Source: Flavobacteriales bacterium UBA6693
GTDB lineage: Bacteria; Bacteroidota; Bacteroidia; Flavobacteriales; Weeksellaceae
DNA: 64,000 nt
Assembly: GCA_002454815.1 (NCBI GenBank)
Contig: DKJL01000010.1
Location: 124,001 to 188,000, forward strand
Reading direction: 5' to 3'
Shown here: one piece after another, positions 60,717 to 64,000 of the stretch
How positions within the stretch are numbered: the stretch's first letter is position 1
How the letters are laid out: each line of letters opens with the position of its first letter
Translations under genes and position numbers: made by a program
The notes under the pieces: model-generated
Told to the model about the DNA's origin: nothing
Seen by the model: the letters and a program-made list of their open reading frames with translations, nothing else
The model's database searches: none

Positions 60717-61293
60717 GCGCGCGCTGCGTAGTAGTTTCGGGCGTCGCATCTTTCTCGAAACGCAGGGCGATCCGGTAGTTGCCTTTCAGGTCTGCACTTG
60801 CTTTGTTGGTGGTAATTTCGGGCGCCACACTGACCAGAGAAATCGTGTAACCGTTAAAATCCTGTCGCTGAGACAATCCTTTCCCACTATCGCTTAACGT
60901 ACTAAACTGCAGCGTCACCGGCCGTGTGTACAGTCCCATAAATTCGACTTCCGCCACAGCGGTTCCCTGCCACACGCACTGCACGTCTTTCGGGCAGCGG
61001 CTGTCTTCCACAATTCTTTTAAAAGTGACATTCATTTCGTAGGCTTTCAGAAATTTGTTTTCGCCCTCTTTCAGATAAATGGTTTCCTGTTTATTCATCC
61101 CGTTCTTGGAGATAGAAATTTCGTCGGACTGATCTTCCTTTTTTTGATTGTCGGATATTTTTGTGCTGGAATGCTCCAGTGAACTTTTTGTGTTGGTGGT
61201 ATTGATTTCGGTTTTTTCCGCATTTACCGCGCCGGCTTGCGGCTGACAGGTCGCAAAAGAAAACATGATCGTTGCCAGAATTATTGTTTTCAT
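60703..61293 (-). CDS. Putative lipoprotein, function unknown
   Basis: 196 residues. The N-terminus KTIILATIMFSFATCQ is a lipoprotein-like signal with Cys near residue 16. A low-complexity polar linker (residues 25-60) precedes a globular part with CPKDVQCVWQGTAVAEVEF, whose two Cys may form a disulfide, and a final strand RIALRFEKDA. I do not recognise a family with confidence. It is probably co-transcribed with the DUF456 gene 12 bases upstream. Confidence 0.6.
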   Translation of the reverse strand: MKTIILATIMFSFATCQPQAGAVNAEKTEINTTNTKSSLEHSSTKISDNQKKEDQSDEISISKNGMNKQETIYLKEGENKFLKAYEMNVTFKRIVEDSRCPKDVQCVWQGTAVAEVEFMGLYTRPVTLQFSTLSDSGKGLSQRQDFNGYTISLVSVAPEITTNKASADLKGNYRIALRFEKDATPETTTQRAPTTK

Positions 61294-61305
61294 AATTAAA
61301 TGATA

Positions 61306-61797
61306 TTAATGTTTAAAAATATCAATTAAAACAACCAAAAACATTGCCAGGCCTACAATTAAATTAAAACCGGTTCCATAAATAAAACCAATAAGTGCTC
61401 CCTTTGTACTGTTCCAGGCTTTGCGGCGGTCCGAAGAATCGTGCAGCAGTTCTCCAATAAAAACACCCGCAAACATTCCGATTAAAAAGCCAAACGGAAT
61501 GAGAATGAAGAGCATCCCGGCAATCATGCCGATTACGGAGCCGATACTGCCCCAACGCGTACCGCCGTATTTTCTGGTGGTACGGGCGGGTATAACATAA
61601 TTCAGTATGGACGAAAGAATGGTAAGCAGAGCAAAAATCCAGATGTAAAGCATCGGTAGTGGAGCATCTGTACCGAATTTATAAATCAGCAGTCCGCAAA
61701 GGCTGAGCAGCAAACCGGGTAGCACCGGCAGGAAAGTTCCCAGAATCCCCAAGAGGAGTAAAATTATACTGACAAGCGTGATTAAAGCGGCATCCAT
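61306..61797 (-). CDS. DUF456 membrane protein
   Basis: 163 residues with three to four hydrophobic segments. VSIILLLLGILGTFLPVLPGLLLSLCGLLIYKFG, then YVIPARTTRKYGGTRWGSIGSVIGMIAGML and GVFIGELLHDSSDRRKAWNSTKGALIGFIYG are the blocks of DUF456. Glycine-rich helices resemble glycine zippers. Function is unknown. Start ATG at 61797, divergent from the MscS gene. Confidence 0.85.
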   Translation of the reverse strand: MDAALITLVSIILLLLGILGTFLPVLPGLLLSLCGLLIYKFGTDAPLPMLYIWIFALLTILSSILNYVIPARTTRKYGGTRWGSIGSVIGMIAGMLFILIPFGFLIGMFAGVFIGELLHDSSDRRKAWNSTKGALIGFIYGTGFNLIVGLAMFLVVLIDIFKH

Positions 61798-61853
61798 GCT
61801 TACTAAATTTTGTTAAATGTACTGATAAATCAGGGAAAGACAATCGGATTTGC

Positions 61854-61861
61854 TAATTTTG
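61854..61861 (+). promoter_or_regulatory. -7 promoter box of the MscS gene, 5 bases from the start codon
   Basis: TAATTTTG is followed by CTTGA and the ATG at 61867, so the mRNA should be leaderless or nearly so. Confidence 0.55.
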
Positions 61862-61866
61862 CTTGA

Positions 61867-63126
61867 ATGAAAAGTGAACTGAAAGATACGCGCGACCTGC
61901 TGGAAAGTATCAGCGACTATATCCATCTTTTTGTGAAAGATTATTTCCCCGATGGCTGGGTGCTTTTCTTCCAGATTTTTGTAAAATTTATCTTTTTTGC
62001 CGGGCTGATTTACGCCGTGGATTTATTGGTTAAATTGCTGATTAATACGATTTTCAGAATTTTTTATGACAATGATCGTTACCCTGTTCTGAAATCTATT
62101 TACACCGCAAAAATAACGACCTCAATTTCTCATATTCTGGCTCTTCTTTTCGGAAGCTTCGCGTTGTATTCAATATTTTACCGCCATCCGAAAAGCTTTG
62201 TTTTCCTGGAGCGCACCATTAGTTTGGTTATCGTATTAGTGGTAGCGGGCATGCTTTATAGAGGGCTCAACGCTTTTCGAAATTACTTTATTCTAAAAAA
62301 AGATTATTACAAAGTCATTGCCCTCAACGCCGTCTCGCAAACGGTGAAAATCTTCGGAATTTTTGTCTCGGCGGTCATTGCAATTTCGGTTGTTTTTGGC
62401 ATCAGCGGATCCACTATTCTCGGAAGTCTGGGAGCCATCACCGCAGTATTGGTTTTGGTATTCCGCGATACCATTTTGGGTTTTGTCACGGGGCTTCACG
62501 TAGCAACTTCCAAAAACCTGAAAGTAGGCGACTGGATCGGCATTCCCAAATATAATCTGGAAGGTAATATCGAAGATCTTAATTTGCTTACCACCAAAAT
62601 CCGCAATTTCGACAAAACCATTTCTACCATTCCCACTTACGATTTACTGACCACAGAAATCCGGAACCTGCAGGTGATGTCCGAAAGCAATACGAGGCGC
62701 ATCAAGCGTTCGATTATATTTAATATTAATTCGTTCAGGTTTCTTGAGGTGGAGAAAATTGAGGAATTATCCAATATCAATTTGCTCCGTGATTACCTCA
62801 GCCAGAAAAAAATCGAAATGTCGCAGGAGCGGGAAACCATTCAAAACGCTGATTTTCTCATCAACGGCCGCCAGCTCACCAACATTGGTGTTTTCCGCGA
62901 GTATGCTTTTAATTATTTAAAATCAAACCACCACGTCGATCAGGAAGGAGCAGTGATGGTTCGTCAGCTCGAAATTACACCCCAGGGCATGCCGCTGGAG
63001 ATCTATTGTTTCACCAACGATTCGGTCTGGGAAAAATATGAGGCCATCCAGGCGGATATTTTTGATCATTTGTTGGTGGCTTCGAAGGCGTTCGACCTTG
63101 AAATTGTACAGTTTAATAAATTTTAA
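61867..63126 (+). CDS. Mechanosensitive channel, MscS family (YbdG-like)
   Basis: 419 residues. Five hydrophobic segments precede the pore block STILGSLGAITAVLVLVFRDTILGFVTGLHVATSKNLKVGDWIGIP, where the Gly/Ala helix and the beta domain start are typical of MscS. A cytoplasmic domain follows, with FDKTISTIPTYDLLTTEIRN. The size and YDLL segment are nearer to YbdG (MscM) than to MscS itself. It would release solutes on osmotic downshock. pdxJ follows with a 3-base gap. Confidence 0.9.
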   Translation: MKSELKDTRDLLESISDYIHLFVKDYFPDGWVLFFQIFVKFIFFAGLIYAVDLLVKLLINTIFRIFYDNDRYPVLKSIYTAKITTSISHILALLFGSFALYSIFYRHPKSFVFLERTISLVIVLVVAGMLYRGLNAFRNYFILKKDYYKVIALNAVSQTVKIFGIFVSAVIAISVVFGISGSTILGSLGAITAVLVLVFRDTILGFVTGLHVATSKNLKVGDWIGIPKYNLEGNIEDLNLLTTKIRNFDKTISTIPTYDLLTTEIRNLQVMSESNTRRIKRSIIFNINSFRFLEVEKIEELSNINLLRDYLSQKKIEMSQERETIQNADFLINGRQLTNIGVFREYAFNYLKSNHHVDQEGAVMVRQLEITPQGMPLEIYCFTNDSVWEKYEAIQADIFDHLLVASKAFDLEIVQFNKF

Positions 63127-63129
63127 TTG

Positions 63130-63849
63130 ATGACAAAACTTAGTGTAAATATTAATAAAATCGCCACACTGCGCAATGCGCGCGGTGGGAGTTTACCGAG
63201 CGTTACCGACGCAGCCGTGAAGCTGGAAGAATTTGGTGCACAGGGAATTACAATTCATCCGCGACCCGATCAGCGCCACATTACGCGTCAGGATGTTTAC
63301 GATCTCAAGCCGCTGGTGAAAACAGAGTTTAATATTGAAGGAAATCCGCACCGCCCGTTTATTGACCTCGTTTTGGAAATCAAACCCGAGCAGGTAACTT
63401 TGGTTCCCGACGGTGAAGATGCCATTACGTCAAACGCCGGCTGGGACTGCGAAAAACACCAGGGTTTTCTGAAAAATGTAATTGCCGAATTTAAAAATGC
63501 CGGCATAAGAACTTCCATTTTCCTGGATCCCAATCCGCAGATGGTGCGTTATGCGGCAGAAACAGGTGCCGACCGTATCGAATTGTACACTGAAGCGTAT
63601 GCTGATCAATACGCCTCGGACCGCGAAAAAGCCCTAAAACCTTATTTGGAAACCGCACTGGAAGCACAAAAATACGGACTGGGCTTGAATGCCGGCCATG
63701 ACTTGAGTTTAGAGAATATTCAGTATTTCGCGCAAAATATTCCTAACTTGCTGGAGGTCTCCATCGGTCACGCTTTAATTTCTGAGGCTTTGTACATGGG
63801 ACTGGAAAATACAGTTCAGGCCTATCTGAAACGTCTTGCGGTTTGGTAG
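63130..63849 (+). CDS. pdxJ: Pyridoxine 5'-phosphate synthase
   Basis: 239 residues from ATG 63130 (a TTG one codon earlier is possible). LSVNINKIATLRNARGG, AQGITIHPRPDQRHI, FNIEGNP, VTLVPDGEDAITSNAGWD and LGLNAGHDLSLEN are PdxJ active-site blocks. It joins deoxyxylulose-5-phosphate and aminoacetone phosphate in the DXP-dependent vitamin B6 route. It is probably read with the MscS gene. Confidence 0.96.
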   Translation: MTKLSVNINKIATLRNARGGSLPSVTDAAVKLEEFGAQGITIHPRPDQRHITRQDVYDLKPLVKTEFNIEGNPHRPFIDLVLEIKPEQVTLVPDGEDAITSNAGWDCEKHQGFLKNVIAEFKNAGIRTSIFLDPNPQMVRYAAETGADRIELYTEAYADQYASDREKALKPYLETALEAQKYGLGLNAGHDLSLENIQYFAQNIPNLLEVSIGHALISEALYMGLENTVQAYLKRLAVW

Positions 63850-63885
63850 AACGTTTTTCGACTTTAATTTTTTCTAAGTAATTAA

Positions 63886-64000
63886 ATGGAAATTTTACAC
63901 TCAAAAATATACGGAGAAGCAGAGACGGGTACGCCGCTGCTGGTCTTCCATGGGCTTTTTGGTATGCTCGATAACTGGGGCAGTTTTGGTAAGGAAATGG
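63886..64000 (+). CDS. Alpha/beta-fold hydrolase, 3' end outside window
   Basis: 38 codons are visible from ATG 63886. LLVFHGLFGMLDNWGSFG is the start of an alpha/beta hydrolase with the oxyanion-hole HG pair, similar to YbfF-like esterases. The catalytic residues lie beyond the edge. The gene follows pdxJ by 36 bases. Confidence 0.7.
   Translation, partial: MEILHSKIYGEAETGTPLLVFHGLFGMLDNWGSFGKEM

Overview
The window looks like a chromosomal segment of a Bacteroidota/Flavobacteriia bacterium, most likely a Chryseobacterium/Kaistella-type member of the Weeksellaceae. Reasons seen in the sequence: promoters of the Bacteroidota type (TAnnTTTG boxes) with little Shine-Dalgarno signal, a fused lpxC-fabZ gene, a PorX regulator (response regulator plus PglZ-like domain), proteins ending in type IX secretion (T9SS) sorting domains of both the A and B kinds, a YpdA-type reductase, and a flavobacterial OlsF-type acyltransferase. 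The placement is inferred from gene content, not from a database match. No insertion sequence, phage or CRISPR array was seen.

Region 1 (1-16570) is a surface-polysaccharide locus read in one direction. Its first part matches the CMP-legionaminic acid cluster of Campylobacter in content (LegG, PtmE, LegF, PtmF, PtmA, and a PtmG-like amidotransferase). Then come a Wzx flippase, a polysialyltransferase-like protein, a Wzy-like polymerase, two glycosyltransferases, a 4-keto-sugar reductase paired with a WecA-like initiating transferase, a Gfo/Idh sugar dehydrogenase and rfbC-rfbB-rfbA. Region 2 (16600-24065) holds an antiporter, rimO, an RlpA-like protein, exonuclease III, porX and an HD phosphohydrolase. 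Region 3 (24286-29994) is lpxD-lpxC/fabZ-lpxA-efp-second lpxD, then sucD: early lipid A synthesis.

Region 4 (30080-42565) is almost all on the minus strand: an ABC-2 exporter, a small membrane protein, an AraC regulator, a secreted ubiquitin-like protein with a T9SS sorting domain, dusB, a BetT-type transporter that looks foreign, a DUF3575 protein, a secreted thioredoxin-like protein and glnS. The ubiquitin-like gene is the most unusual item: about half of the first 70 ubiquitin residues are identical without a gap, and it lies between dusB and a frameshifted second copy of the dusB 3' end.

Region 5 (43009-64000) carries a 1402-residue repetitive T9SS type B protein, ypdA, menC, fbp, an aspartate kinase, olsF, tRNA-Phe, a decayed gene, a Zn/Cd-type P-ATPase, a TerC protein, a MutS2-like protein without the Smr domain, ung, a lipoprotein, a DUF456 protein, an MscS channel, pdxJ and the start of an alpha/beta hydrolase. 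In this window six genes (lpxD, dusB, glnS, ypdA, mutS2, mscS) have a TAnnTTTG box only 4-6 bases before the start codon, which suggests leaderless or nearly leaderless mRNAs.
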